NCBI GenBank assembly: GCA_000824785.1
Contig: CCNB01000023.1
Span: forward strand, 3,566-65,708
Reading direction: 5' to 3'
Length of the DNA: 62,143 nt
From: Mesorhizobium plurifarium
Lineage (GTDB): Bacteria; Pseudomonadota; Alphaproteobacteria; Rhizobiales; Rhizobiaceae
Shown: positions 25,076 to 34,040 of the stretch, piece by piece
Numbering within the stretch: the first letter of the stretch is position 1
Layout: every line of letters starts with the position of its first letter
The notes under the pieces: generated by a model
What the model saw: the letters and a program-made list of their open reading frames with translations, nothing else
Databases searched by the model: none
What the model was told of the DNA's origin: nothing
Program-made: the position numbers and the translations under genes

Positions 25076-26899
25076 TCAGGCGTTGCCGAATGCCGCGGCG
25101 CCGTGGTCGGCGCGGCCGACCATTTGCCGGAAGCCTGCGAACAGTTCGCGGCCGAAGCCGAACTCGTTGCCGATGAGATCGGCGTCGGCCGTGCGGCGCA
25201 GCGCAAATTCCGTTCCCGGCACGAGCACGTCCAGGGTGCCGGCATCGGCGTCGAGGCGGATGATATCGCCGTCATGGATCCTGGCGATGGCGCCGTCCTC
25301 GACCGCTTCCGGCGTCACATGGATCGCCGCCGGCACCTTGCCGGAGGCGCCCGACATGCGCCCGTCGGTCACCAGCGCCACGCGCTGGCCGCGATCCTGC
25401 AGGATGCCGAGCACGGTAGTCAGCTTGTGCAGCTCCGGCATGCCGTTGGCCTTTGGGCCCTGGAACCGGATGACGGCGATGAAGTCGCCGGTAAGCTGGC
25501 CGGCCTTGAAGGCGTCGTTCAGCGCCTGCTGGCTGTCGAACACCTTTGCCGGCGCCTCGATGACGCGGCGCTCGGGTTTCACGGCGGAAGTCTTGATCAC
25601 CGCATGACCGAGATTGCCGCCGAGCACTTTCAACCCGCCGGTCGGCTGGAATGCTTTCTTGAGCGGCGCCAGCACCTTCTCGTCGCCGCTGTTGAGAGGC
25701 GCCGCTTCGCGCACCACGCCGCCGTCGTCGCCAAGCCTCGCCTCGACCGCGTAAGGCCGCAGGCCTTCGCCCCACACCGTCTGCACATCCTCGTGCAACA
25801 GGCCTTCGTCGAGCAGCTCGCGGATCAGGAAGCCGAGCCCGCCTGCGGCGTGGAAATGGTTCACGTCGGCAAGCCCGTTCGGGTAGACGCGCGCGAGCAG
25901 CGGCACGGCCTCCGACAGGTCGGAAATGTCCTGCCACGTCAGCGCGATGCCGGCCGCCGCCGCCATGGCGATCAGGTGGATCGTGTGGTTGGTCGAGCCG
26001 CCGGTGGCGTGCAGGCCGACGACGCCGTTGACGATCGAACGCTCGTCGATCATGCGCCCGACCGGCGTATAGGCATTGCCGAGCGCCGTGATCGCCAATG
26101 CGCGCTTCGCCGCTTCCCTGGTTAGCGCGTCGCGCAGCGGCGTGCCCGGATTGACGAAGGAGGCGCCGGGCGTGTGCAGGCCCATGATCTCCATCAGCAT
26201 CTGGTTGGAATTGGCGGTGCCGTAGAAGGTGCAGGTGCCTGGCCCGTGATAGGACTTGGACTCCGCCTCCAGAAGCTCGGCGCGGCCGACCTTGCCTTCG
26301 GCATAAAGCTGCCGGACCTTGGCCTTTTCGTCATTCGCCAGCCCGGTCGTCATCGGTCCTGCGGGGATGAAGACGGTCGGCAGATGCCCGAAGGTGAGCG
26401 CCGCGATCACCAGCCCGGGCACGATCTTGTCGCACACGCCGAGGAAGACGGCCGCGTCGAACATGTTGTGCGACAGCCCGATCGCCGCCGCCATCGCGAT
26501 CACGTCGCGCGAAAACAGCGACAGCTCCATGCCGGGCTGGCCTTGCGTGACGCCGTCGCACATCGCCGGCACGCCGCCGGCGACCTGAGCGATGCCGCCC
26601 GCTTCTCGCGCGGCTTCCTTGATCAGCGCCGGGAATGTCTCGAAGGGCTGATGCGCCGACAGCATGTCGTTGTAGGAGGTGATGATGCCGAGGTTCGGCA
26701 CGCGGTCGCCGCCAAGCGCGATTTTTTCGGATGGGCTGCACACGGCAAAGCCGTGGGCGAGGTTGCCGCAGCCCAGCACCGCACGGTTGGCGGTGCGGCT
26801 GGAAGCCTCCGCGATGCGGCCGAGATAGGCTTCGCGGCCGGCTTTCGAACGGTGGCGGATGCGTTCCGTGATGGCTTCGATATCGCGTCTGGCTGTCAT
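25076..26899 (-). CDS. edd: 6-phosphogluconate dehydratase
   Basis: This 607-residue enzyme converts 6-phosphogluconate to KDPG, the committed step of the Entner-Doudoroff pathway. IlvD/Edd iron-sulfur dehydratase motifs include GCGNLAHGFAVCSPSEK, GVPAMCDGVTQGQPGMELS, FDAAVFLGVCDKIVPG and VTDGRMSGASGKVPAAIH. The start at 26899 follows AAGGACGG; length fits E. coli Edd (603). It is the last gene of zwf-pgl-edd, 62 nt after pgl. The aldolase gene eda is not in the window. Confidence 0.97.
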   Translation of the reverse strand: MTARRDIEAITERIRHRSKAGREAYLGRIAEASSRTANRAVLGCGNLAHGFAVCSPSEKIALGGDRVPNLGIITSYNDMLSAHQPFETFPALIKEAAREAGGIAQVAGGVPAMCDGVTQGQPGMELSLFSRDVIAMAAAIGLSHNMFDAAVFLGVCDKIVPGLVIAALTFGHLPTVFIPAGPMTTGLANDEKAKVRQLYAEGKVGRAELLEAESKSYHGPGTCTFYGTANSNQMLMEIMGLHTPGASFVNPGTPLRDALTREAAKRALAITALGNAYTPVGRMIDERSIVNGVVGLHATGGSTNHTIHLIAMAAAAGIALTWQDISDLSEAVPLLARVYPNGLADVNHFHAAGGLGFLIRELLDEGLLHEDVQTVWGEGLRPYAVEARLGDDGGVVREAAPLNSGDEKVLAPLKKAFQPTGGLKVLGGNLGHAVIKTSAVKPERRVIEAPAKVFDSQQALNDAFKAGQLTGDFIAVIRFQGPKANGMPELHKLTTVLGILQDRGQRVALVTDGRMSGASGKVPAAIHVTPEAVEDGAIARIHDGDIIRLDADAGTLDVLVPGTEFALRRTADADLIGNEFGFGRELFAGFRQMVGRADHGAAAFGNA

Positions 26900-26961
26900 G
26901 GTCCGTCCTTTCGAGCCCGGCGACGTCCTCCCTCTGCCACCGGACTTGTCCTCATCTGAAA

Positions 26962-27678
26962 TCAGGGTGCCCAGAACACCTCTATCGGTCTCGGCGCCGC
27001 TTCCAGCACTCTGCGGATGGGCTTTTTCGCGCCGGGACCGGTCGCGCCGTTGAACGCGGCGCGCTTGTCCTCGCCTTCGATATGGAGCGCGACGAAGCCG
27101 GCGGCGACGATGCGCGCCATCGACAGCGTGAGCCGTGGCTCGCCGCCGCTTGGCGCATGCACCGGCAGCACGATCCGCTGCGAGACCGGATCGAGCAGTT
27201 CCTCGAGATTGCCGGCATCCGGGAAGAACGACGCCGTATGGCCGTCGCCGCCCATACCGAGGATCACCACGTCGAGCGGCCAGGGCAATGATTTGAGCGC
27301 TTCGCTGTCCGCCGCGGCGGCGTCCTCGATGCTTGCCGCCTCGTGGTAGAGCGGCACGAAACGCGCCGCCGCCGCCTTGTTCTGGAGCAGGTTCGCCGCC
27401 ACCAGCCCGGCATTCGAGCGCGGCGAGGAGGGCGGCACGAAGCGCTCGTCGACCAGCGTCACGGTAACCTTGTCCCAGGCGATCGGCGTGGCCGACAGCG
27501 CCGCGAACAGCTTCGCCGGCGTGGTGCCGCCGGATACCGCGAGCAGGGCGGCGCCGCGTTCCGCGATGGCGCTGGTCAACTGGCCGGCGATCTCGCCGGC
27601 CAGCGCCGCCGCCAGGTCCTGGCGATCGGCAAAGCCGTTCCAGCCGTAGCGGACCTCGCTCAATTGCTCTCGTGCCAT
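26962..27678 (-). CDS. pgl: 6-phosphogluconolactonase
   Basis: This 238-residue enzyme hydrolyses 6-phosphogluconolactone. It is of the bacterial DevB/NagB-like type: ALLAVSGGTTPAKLFAALS, TVTLVDERFVPPSSPRSNAGLV and VVILGMGGDGHTASFFPDA. Its start lies inside the zwf 3' end (19-nt overlap), which implies coupled translation. The order zwf-pgl-edd is the usual rhizobial one. Confidence 0.96.
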   Translation of the reverse strand: MAREQLSEVRYGWNGFADRQDLAAALAGEIAGQLTSAIAERGAALLAVSGGTTPAKLFAALSATPIAWDKVTVTLVDERFVPPSSPRSNAGLVAANLLQNKAAAARFVPLYHEAASIEDAAAADSEALKSLPWPLDVVILGMGGDGHTASFFPDAGNLEELLDPVSQRIVLPVHAPSGGEPRLTLSMARIVAAGFVALHIEGEDKRAAFNGATGPGAKKPIRRVLEAAPRPIEVFWAP

Positions 27679-29129
27679 GTCCGTCCGTCACGTTCGATAA
27701 GAGCGATCGAGGCCGACGGCCCCCAGGTTCCGGCCGTATAGCCCTGCGCCTCCTGCCTGGCGCTTTCCCAGGCATTCTGGATCGGGTCGATCCATTTCCA
27801 GGCCGCCTCGACTTCGTCGCGGCGCATGAACAGCGTCTGGTTGCCGCGCACCACATCCATGATCAACCGCTCATAGGCGTCGGGCGCGCGCCCGTCGAAG
27901 GACTGCGCGAAGCTCATGTCGAGCGAGATCTGGCGCAGCCGCATGCCGCCCGGCCCCGGATCCTTGATCATGATGAACTGCTTGACGCCTTCGTCGGGCT
28001 GCAGCCGGATCACCAGCTGATTGGCGAAGATCGGCCCGGCACTGTCGTCGAAGATCGAAAAGGGGATCGGCTTGAACTCGATGACGATCTCGGAAACCCG
28101 GCTCGCCAGCCTTTTGCCGGTCCTGAGGTAGAACGGAACGCCGGCCCAGCGCCAGTTGCCGATCTCGGCCCTTATGGCGACGAAGGTCTCGGTGGTGCTG
28201 TCCTTGCCGAGTTCCTCGACATAGCCCTTGACCGGGCCGCCCGCCGAAGCGCCGGCGCGATACTGGCCGCGCACCGTGTGCTTGGGCGCTTCGTTGCCGT
28301 TGATGCGCTTCAACGCCCGCAGCACCTTCAGCTTCTCGTCGCGCACGGCGTCGGCGTCCATCGACGATGGCGTTTCCATGGCGACGAGGCAAAGCAGCTG
28401 CAGCATATGGTTCTGCACCATGTCGCGCAGCGCGCCGGCCTTGTCGTAATAGGTGACGCGGTCCTCGAGGCCGACGGTCTCGGCGACCGTGATCTGCACA
28501 TGGTCGATATGGGCGGAGTTCCACAGCGGCTGATAGAGCGCATTGGCAAAGCGCAGCGCCATCAGGTTCTGCACGGTCTCCTTGCCGAGATAATGGTCGA
28601 TGCGGAAGATCTGGCCTTCGTGGAAATCGTCGCCCACCGCGTCGTTCAGCGCGCGCGCCGAGGTCAGGTCGCGGCCGATCGGCTTCTCCAGCACAATGCG
28701 CGAGTTCGGCGTGATCAGCTTGTTCTGCTTGAGTTGGTGCGAGATATCGCCGAACAGCGCCGGCGCCACCGCGAGATAGAAGGCACGGATGCGGTCGCTG
28801 TCGCCGATCGCCTTCTTCAGCTTGTCGAAGCCCGCGCCGCTGGTGGCGTCAGCCGGGACATAGGAAAGCCTGGCCAGGAAGGTTTCCAGTTCCTTCTGGT
28901 CGATATCGGCCGGCTTGACGTGGGACGAAATCGCCTGCCTGGCGAAAGCCTGGAACTCGGCGTCGGTCATCTTGGCGCGCGAGGTGCCGATGATGCGCGT
29001 CGGTTCGCAGAACTGATGGTCGCGCTGGCGATAATAGAGCGAGGGCAGGAGCTTGCGCTCCGACAGGTCGCCGGTGCCGCCGAAGATGATGAAGTCGAAG
29101 GGATCGACAGGGATGATCTGGCTGGTCAT
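27660..29129 (-). CDS. zwf: glucose-6-phosphate 1-dehydrogenase
   Basis: This 489-residue enzyme oxidises glucose-6-phosphate with NADP. It has the N-terminal FIIFGGTGDLSERKLLPSLY nucleotide site, the active-site segment RIDHYLGKETVQNLMALRFAN and FYLRTGKRLASR. The start MTSQIIPVD at 29129 gives normal length; frames open further upstream add a non-family leader. It is the first gene of the Entner-Doudoroff operon. The promoter lies in the 29130-29404 gap, which has an AT-rich patch at about 29170-29195. Confidence 0.97.
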   Translation of the reverse strand: MTSQIIPVDPFDFIIFGGTGDLSERKLLPSLYYRQRDHQFCEPTRIIGTSRAKMTDAEFQAFARQAISSHVKPADIDQKELETFLARLSYVPADATSGAGFDKLKKAIGDSDRIRAFYLAVAPALFGDISHQLKQNKLITPNSRIVLEKPIGRDLTSARALNDAVGDDFHEGQIFRIDHYLGKETVQNLMALRFANALYQPLWNSAHIDHVQITVAETVGLEDRVTYYDKAGALRDMVQNHMLQLLCLVAMETPSSMDADAVRDEKLKVLRALKRINGNEAPKHTVRGQYRAGASAGGPVKGYVEELGKDSTTETFVAIRAEIGNWRWAGVPFYLRTGKRLASRVSEIVIEFKPIPFSIFDDSAGPIFANQLVIRLQPDEGVKQFIMIKDPGPGGMRLRQISLDMSFAQSFDGRAPDAYERLIMDVVRGNQTLFMRRDEVEAAWKWIDPIQNAWESARQEAQGYTAGTWGPSASIALIERDGRTWHESN

Positions 29130-29404
29130 GGTCAGTCCGATTTGATGCCGGATATCGGCAGCGTGGTTGGTATATTCTAATCGATTTAAATTTTCCAGTG
29201 CCATGGTGTCACAGGCAGGACCAATCGCTTGCTGTTGCATCGGTCCACCTGTTTCCCGACACTTGCGCCGCCGACAGGCCTGTCGGTAAAGCCATGGCTT
29301 CCGGCAACGTTCGCGGCCGCACCATAGAACGCGAATGTGACGAAAGCTAAGGGAGAATATCGCTGCGGGGCGGCGGCCGGAAAATCAAGAACTGCGGAAA
29401 TCCA

Positions 29405-30166
29405 ATGAGCGGGAAAACCATGCGTCTGGAAAACAAGGTCGCCATCATCACCGGTGCTGCGTCGGGCTTCGGGGAGGGCATGGCCAGGCGCTTCGCCGAA
29501 GAGGGCGCGCGCGTTGTCGTCGCCGACCTCAACGCAAAGGGCGCCGAGCGGGTGGCCGGAGAGATCGGTCCCAACGCGATCTGGACCCAGACCGATGTGT
29601 CCCTGCGCTCCGAATTCGACGAGATGATCTATGCCGCCAAGAGCGCCTTCGGCCGCATCGACATCATGGTCAACAATGCAGGCTTCACCCATCGCAACGG
29701 CGATATGCTCGCCGTCGACGAGGAGACTTTCGACCTGATCACCGCCGTCAACATGAAGGCGATCTATCACGCGGCCCTTAGCGTCGTGCCGATCATGGAC
29801 CGGCAGGGCGGTGGTGTCATCCTCACCACGGCCTCGACGGCGGGGCTTCGGCCGAGGCCGGGCCTGACCTGGTACAACGCCTCCAAGGGCTGGGCGATCA
29901 CCGCCACCAAGTCGATGGCGGTCGAACTGGCGCCGAGGAACATCCGCGTCAACTGCCTCTGCCCGGTCGCCGGCGAGACCGGCATGCTGGAAAGATTCAT
30001 GGGCGCCGACACGCCCGAGATCCGCGAAAAATTCCGCGCCTCGATCCCGCTTGGCCGGCTCTCGACACCCCTCGACATCGCCAACGCGGCGCTGTGGCTG
30101 GCTTCGGATGAAGCCGCCTTCATCACCGGCGTTGCGCTGGAGGTCGATGGCGGCCGCTGCATCTGA
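29405..30166 (+). CDS. SDR-family oxidoreductase (glucose/3-oxoacyl reductase-like)
   Basis: This 253-residue classical short-chain dehydrogenase has the cofactor motif TGAASGFGEG, NNAG (VNNAGFTHRN), and the catalytic Ser, Tyr and Lys in TTASTAGLRPRPGLTWYNASKG. The C-terminal ITGVALEVDGG is typical. It is divergent from zwf and shares its promoter gap. The substrate cannot be told from sequence. A second in-frame ATG at 29420 (MRLENK) is also reasonable. Confidence 0.9.
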   Translation: MSGKTMRLENKVAIITGAASGFGEGMARRFAEEGARVVVADLNAKGAERVAGEIGPNAIWTQTDVSLRSEFDEMIYAAKSAFGRIDIMVNNAGFTHRNGDMLAVDEETFDLITAVNMKAIYHAALSVVPIMDRQGGGVILTTASTAGLRPRPGLTWYNASKGWAITATKSMAVELAPRNIRVNCLCPVAGETGMLERFMGADTPEIREKFRASIPLGRLSTPLDIANAALWLASDEAAFITGVALEVDGGRCI

Positions 30167-30288
30167 GCCGTTTCCAGGTAGCGGCTGCTCATGCGGCGAA
30201 CGGATAGGCTGGCGCCGTCAAGCCAAGTCTCCAATTTGACTTCATGGTCCGTCGAAACGATAACGGACCGGGGCAGGGGAATTGGCGC

Positions 30289-31608
30289 GTGGTTAAGGTC
30301 AGGCTGCGTGAAATTCGCAACGATCTGGGCTGGCGATTGCGGCGCTATCGGGCAAGACGTGCGCGTGCCCAAAGCAAGGCTATCTTCATCGGCATAACCG
30401 GCAGTTCCGGCAAATCGACGGCAACCAGCTTGCTTGGGCATATCCTGGCCGGTCACGGCACGGTCCATACGCAAGTTCTGGCCAACACGCTCAAGGCACT
30501 TGTCCGCACGCTCTACAAGCGCATGAAGCGTGCGGGCGAGGTCGACTACGTCGTCTTCGAAGCCGGCGCGTTCGAGCCTGGTTCGATCAGGCTGATGGCG
30601 GAGATGCTAAAGCCGGACTTGGCCGTCGTAACGATGGTCAGGCTGGAGCATTTTGCTCAATTCCGGAGCCTGGAGGCTGTCGCCCGGGAAAAAAAGGCCC
30701 TGGTCGAGGCATTGTCACCGGGCGGGCTCGCAATCTTGAATGCCGACGACCCGCATGTGCTCGGTATGGCTTCAGACGTAAGGGGCCGTGTCGCGACCTT
30801 CGGCCAGTCGGAGACTGCAGACTATCGTGTAACGGAGGTCCATGCCGCCTACCCGGACCGGCTCACATTTTCGCTGCGCTGGAATGCTGGTGAGATCGAC
30901 GTGCAAACACCTTTTCCCGGCGAGCACTTCTGGCTGCCGGCGGCTGCCGCCATTGTCACGGCGCTGGAACTTGGTGTCCCGCCGGAGGACGTCGTGGCCA
31001 AGACGGCATCCTTCGAACCTCTGGCAAATCGCTGCAAGGTGGAGGCGATCGATGGCGGCCCGCAATTCATCATCGATGCCGCCAAAGCGCCTTGGCATTC
31101 GCTGAACATCGCGTTCGAGATGGTGGCCAAAGCGCGGGCTGTTCGTAAGCGGATCGTTCTCGGCCAGATTTCCGACTACGCCGGTTCGTCGCGGAAATAT
31201 CGCACTGCTTATGGCGTCGCGCGCGATATCGCCGACGAGGTTATCTACACTGGTGACAATGCCCATCGCTCACGCGCGAGCCAGGCGGACCGCGACAGCG
31301 GGCGTTTCCTGGAGCTTCGTACTCCGAAGGACGCCTCGGACCACATCAAGCAGACGGCGGTCCCCGGCGAACTGATCCTGCTCAAGAGCTCCGCCAATCT
31401 TCATCTGGAGAGGATTGCGCTGGCATGGACCCACGACGTCAAATGCTGGATCCCGGCATGTGGTAAGAACGAAGGGTGTTACACGTGCGGCTTGTACGAG
31501 GTGCCGTTCGAGGAACACAAGTCCTTCCTCGCAAACCGCAGGATCGAGCGCAGAAGCCGCCGGTACGAACGGCTGCTCGACGGGTTAGGTTTCAGGCGCC
31601 GGTCTTGA
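30289..31608 (+). CDS. Mur-ligase-like ATP-dependent ligase with C-terminal Cys cluster
   Basis: This protein of about 439 residues is related to MurF/MurE-type amide ligases. It has the P-loop FIGITGSSGKSTAT, the Mur central segment VVTMVRLEHFAQF with the carbamate-type lysine region REKKALVEAL, and LAILNADDPHVLGM. The last ~55 residues carry CX4CX5CX2C (CWIPAC...CYTC), which could bind zinc. It lies outside the dcw cluster beside no cell-wall genes, so a role other than peptidoglycan precursor synthesis is likely. GTG 30289 is chosen for its AGGGGA site; ATG 30244 is the alternative. Its 3' end overlaps the convergent SH3b gene by 17 nt. Confidence 0.75.
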   Translation: MVKVRLREIRNDLGWRLRRYRARRARAQSKAIFIGITGSSGKSTATSLLGHILAGHGTVHTQVLANTLKALVRTLYKRMKRAGEVDYVVFEAGAFEPGSIRLMAEMLKPDLAVVTMVRLEHFAQFRSLEAVAREKKALVEALSPGGLAILNADDPHVLGMASDVRGRVATFGQSETADYRVTEVHAAYPDRLTFSLRWNAGEIDVQTPFPGEHFWLPAAAAIVTALELGVPPEDVVAKTASFEPLANRCKVEAIDGGPQFIIDAAKAPWHSLNIAFEMVAKARAVRKRIVLGQISDYAGSSRKYRTAYGVARDIADEVIYTGDNAHRSRASQADRDSGRFLELRTPKDASDHIKQTAVPGELILLKSSANLHLERIALAWTHDVKCWIPACGKNEGCYTCGLYEVPFEEHKSFLANRRIERRSRRYERLLDGLGFRRRS

Positions 31609-32485
31609 CGTAGCTTTTGTAGACCCAGCCGTGCTTGCCGTTATAGACGATCTCGCACCATTGCTTGCAATTCATCACCTGTACCGATGCCTTGGCCGGC
31701 ACCGTGATGATTGCGGCGGCACCTTTCTTCGGGCCCGAGCGCATGGTCACGGCCCTCAAGATGCGCCCGTTTGCGGCCGCGCCGGCTTTTTGAGGCTTCG
31801 GCTTGGGCTGCGCCGAGTCATCCGCCGCTGCCGGTTGCGGATCGGGAACCTGCGGCTTGGCTTCGGGAATGGCGGCGGTTTGGGCGCCATCCATCTTGTC
31901 GCCAGGCTTCTTCGCGGCCGTCGACGTCTCGCTCGCGGCGCCCGCGACCTGCGAAAGCGCGTTCGAGGCGTCGTTCTCGGCATCGGCCTCGGCAAAGGCC
32001 GTATCGGTGGATTGTGCGGGGTTGGTGGCGGCGGCCTGCTTGGATGGAGCCGGTTGGTCATCGGTCGGGGCCGGCGGCGTCTGGGCGTCGGAAGCCGTCC
32101 AGCGGGGACTGTTCGGCGCCAGCGCCGGAATGCTGGCTTCGCGAGCCGCCGTCGTGGGCGTGACCGCGTCCGCCTTGCGCGCGGCTTGCGGCGCTGCTGC
32201 AGCCACGGTCACCGCCGCTGTCGCCGGAGCGATCTTCGTGGTCTTCACCGGAATTGTCGGAACGGTTTGCGCGGCGTTTGCCGCAGCCACTTGCCGGTCA
32301 CTGCCCGGAAAACAAAGCCACAGAGCCACCGCGGCCACGCCGAGCAACGCGGCAGTGCCGATCGCCGCAATGACCAGATGGGCGTTCGACTGCACCCTCT
32401 GCCAGAAGGATGGCCGTACGCTATAGCCGAACTGCATTGTAAAGCGCTGCCGTTCCGGCATGCCGAAACTGAAGGGCCCGTTCAC
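31592..32485 (-). CDS. membrane-anchored SH3b-domain protein
   Basis: This 297-residue protein has one transmembrane segment at about residues 37-62 (LVIAAIGTAALLGVAAVALWLCF), then ~160 residues of Ala/Pro/Thr-rich linker. A C-terminal bacterial SH3 domain follows at about 235-297 (RAVTMRSGPKKGAAAIITVPA; CKQWCEIVYNGKHGWVYKSYV). The SH3b part should sit in the periplasm and may bind peptidoglycan or a protein partner. It is convergent with the Mur-like gene. The linker is low-complexity and its length is probably variable. Confidence 0.82.
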   Translation of the reverse strand: MNGPFSFGMPERQRFTMQFGYSVRPSFWQRVQSNAHLVIAAIGTAALLGVAAVALWLCFPGSDRQVAAANAAQTVPTIPVKTTKIAPATAAVTVAAAAPQAARKADAVTPTTAAREASIPALAPNSPRWTASDAQTPPAPTDDQPAPSKQAAATNPAQSTDTAFAEADAENDASNALSQVAGAASETSTAAKKPGDKMDGAQTAAIPEAKPQVPDPQPAAADDSAQPKPKPQKAGAAANGRILRAVTMRSGPKKGAAAIITVPAKASVQVMNCKQWCEIVYNGKHGWVYKSYVKTGA

Positions 32486-32743
32486 TCAAACCACCTCCAA
32501 CAAGCGGGCCGACGTTCTTTCGATCATTGCCGCAACGATTGGCTTCGATCGGCATCGGTCCCGAAATTATTGCGGACAAGGCCCGCGAAATCCCCGGATT
32601 TTCGCCCATAATTGCATCTTTTACTGCTGATTATGGCACGAGTGAGCCAAATTGCGAAATTCTGCGCGTCCATTAAGGCTTTCACAACCTGCCGTGTGGG
32701 AGCCGCCAGCGTCGATTCGACGGCTTCGGCTGGGCCGACAGCT

Positions 32744-34030
32744 TCAAATCCTGTCGCGCAGCGCGAACCAGTTGAGGGCCAGAAACAAGAGCGGCGCGCG
32801 AAATCGCCGGCCGCCCGGGAAAGCGGGGATTTTCAGATCCTCGATCAGTTTCAGCCGGTCGCGATTGCCGGCAACGGTCTCGGCATAGAGCTTGCCGAAG
32901 AAGTTCGAAAGCATGACGCCGTGCCCGGAATAGCCGCCTATGGAGATCACCTTCGGCATCACCTCGCGCACGAACGGCTTTCTCGGCATCGTGATGCCGA
33001 CATAGCCGCCCCAGCCATGCGTGATTTCGATACCCTTCAGCGCCGGGTAGAGCTCGGCGATCTGCTTGCGGATGTGGATATGGATGTCCTTGGGATCGTT
33101 GACGGCATAGACCTCGCGACCGCCGAACAACAGCCGTCCGTCTTTCGACTTGCGGAAATAGCGCACCACGAAGCGGGAATCGTCGACCGACTCGCCGCCC
33201 GGCAACACCTTGGAGGCGGCGCCGAGCGGCACGGTCGCTCCGATGAAGGAGCCGATCGGCATGATGTGCGCCGCGCTCACCGGCTCCAGATTGCCGCCAT
33301 AGGCATTGACCGCGATCAGGCATTTGTCCGCGGAGATCGTGCCGCTAGGCGTCGTGACCGTCACCTTGCCGCCATTGGAAACGATGCCGGTGGACGGCGT
33401 CTGCTCGAAGAGCTGCGCGCCGGCCGCCGCCGCGACTTTCGCCGTGCCGATCACCAGCTTCAGCGGGTGGATATGCCCGGTGCCGGTGTCGCGCGCGCCG
33501 CCGAAATAGCGCGTCGAGCCCAGCCGCTCGGCCGTTTCCGCCGCATCCATGAAGCTTAAATGCGGGTAGCCGAAGCGGCTCGCCATGATCTCGGCATGGC
33601 GCTTGTAGTCGTCGACGTAACGCTTCTTGTGCGCCACCGAAAGCTGACCCGGCATATAGTCGATGTCGATCGCGTTGGCGGCGGCAAAATCGAGCAGATG
33701 CGCCTTGGCTTCTTCAGCCATGTCGAACAGTGCCTTGGCGCGGGAGAGGCCGTATTCGGCCTCCAACTCCTCGGCCCAGGCGCGTTGTCCGGTGCCGAGC
33801 TGGCCGCCATTGCGCCCCGACGCGCCGTCGCCGAAGCGATAGGCTTCGATCAGCACGACATTCGCGCCGGTTTTGGCGAGATGCGCTGCTGCTGAGAGTC
33901 CGGTGAAGCCACCGCCTACAATGACGACGTCACATCGGCGGTCACCTTCTAGGGAAGGGTATTCAGGCCGAGGCCCAGCCGTATCCTCGTACCAGGAGCG
34001 GCCCGGAGAAATGGGAGACTGATAGGGCAT
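32744..34030 (-). CDS. puuB: FAD-dependent oxidoreductase, gamma-glutamylputrescine oxidase-like
   Basis: This 428-residue DadA/PuuB-type flavoprotein has the FAD motif CDVVIVGGGFTGLSAAAHLA near residue 33, SGRNGGQLGTGQRAW, and GYSGHGVMLSNFFGKLYAE near the C-terminus. The gene 10 nt upstream encodes a PuuA-like glutamine synthetase relative. This supports oxidation of gamma-glutamyl-putrescine in the Puu polyamine pathway, although related enzymes oxidise other amines. The symbol is by family and context, not proven. Confidence 0.83.
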   Translation of the reverse strand: MPYQSPISPGRSWYEDTAGPRPEYPSLEGDRRCDVVIVGGGFTGLSAAAHLAKTGANVVLIEAYRFGDGASGRNGGQLGTGQRAWAEELEAEYGLSRAKALFDMAEEAKAHLLDFAAANAIDIDYMPGQLSVAHKKRYVDDYKRHAEIMASRFGYPHLSFMDAAETAERLGSTRYFGGARDTGTGHIHPLKLVIGTAKVAAAAGAQLFEQTPSTGIVSNGGKVTVTTPSGTISADKCLIAVNAYGGNLEPVSAAHIMPIGSFIGATVPLGAASKVLPGGESVDDSRFVVRYFRKSKDGRLLFGGREVYAVNDPKDIHIHIRKQIAELYPALKGIEITHGWGGYVGITMPRKPFVREVMPKVISIGGYSGHGVMLSNFFGKLYAETVAGNRDRLKLIEDLKIPAFPGGRRFRAPLLFLALNWFALRDRI

Positions 34031-34040
34031 GATCGGTGCC

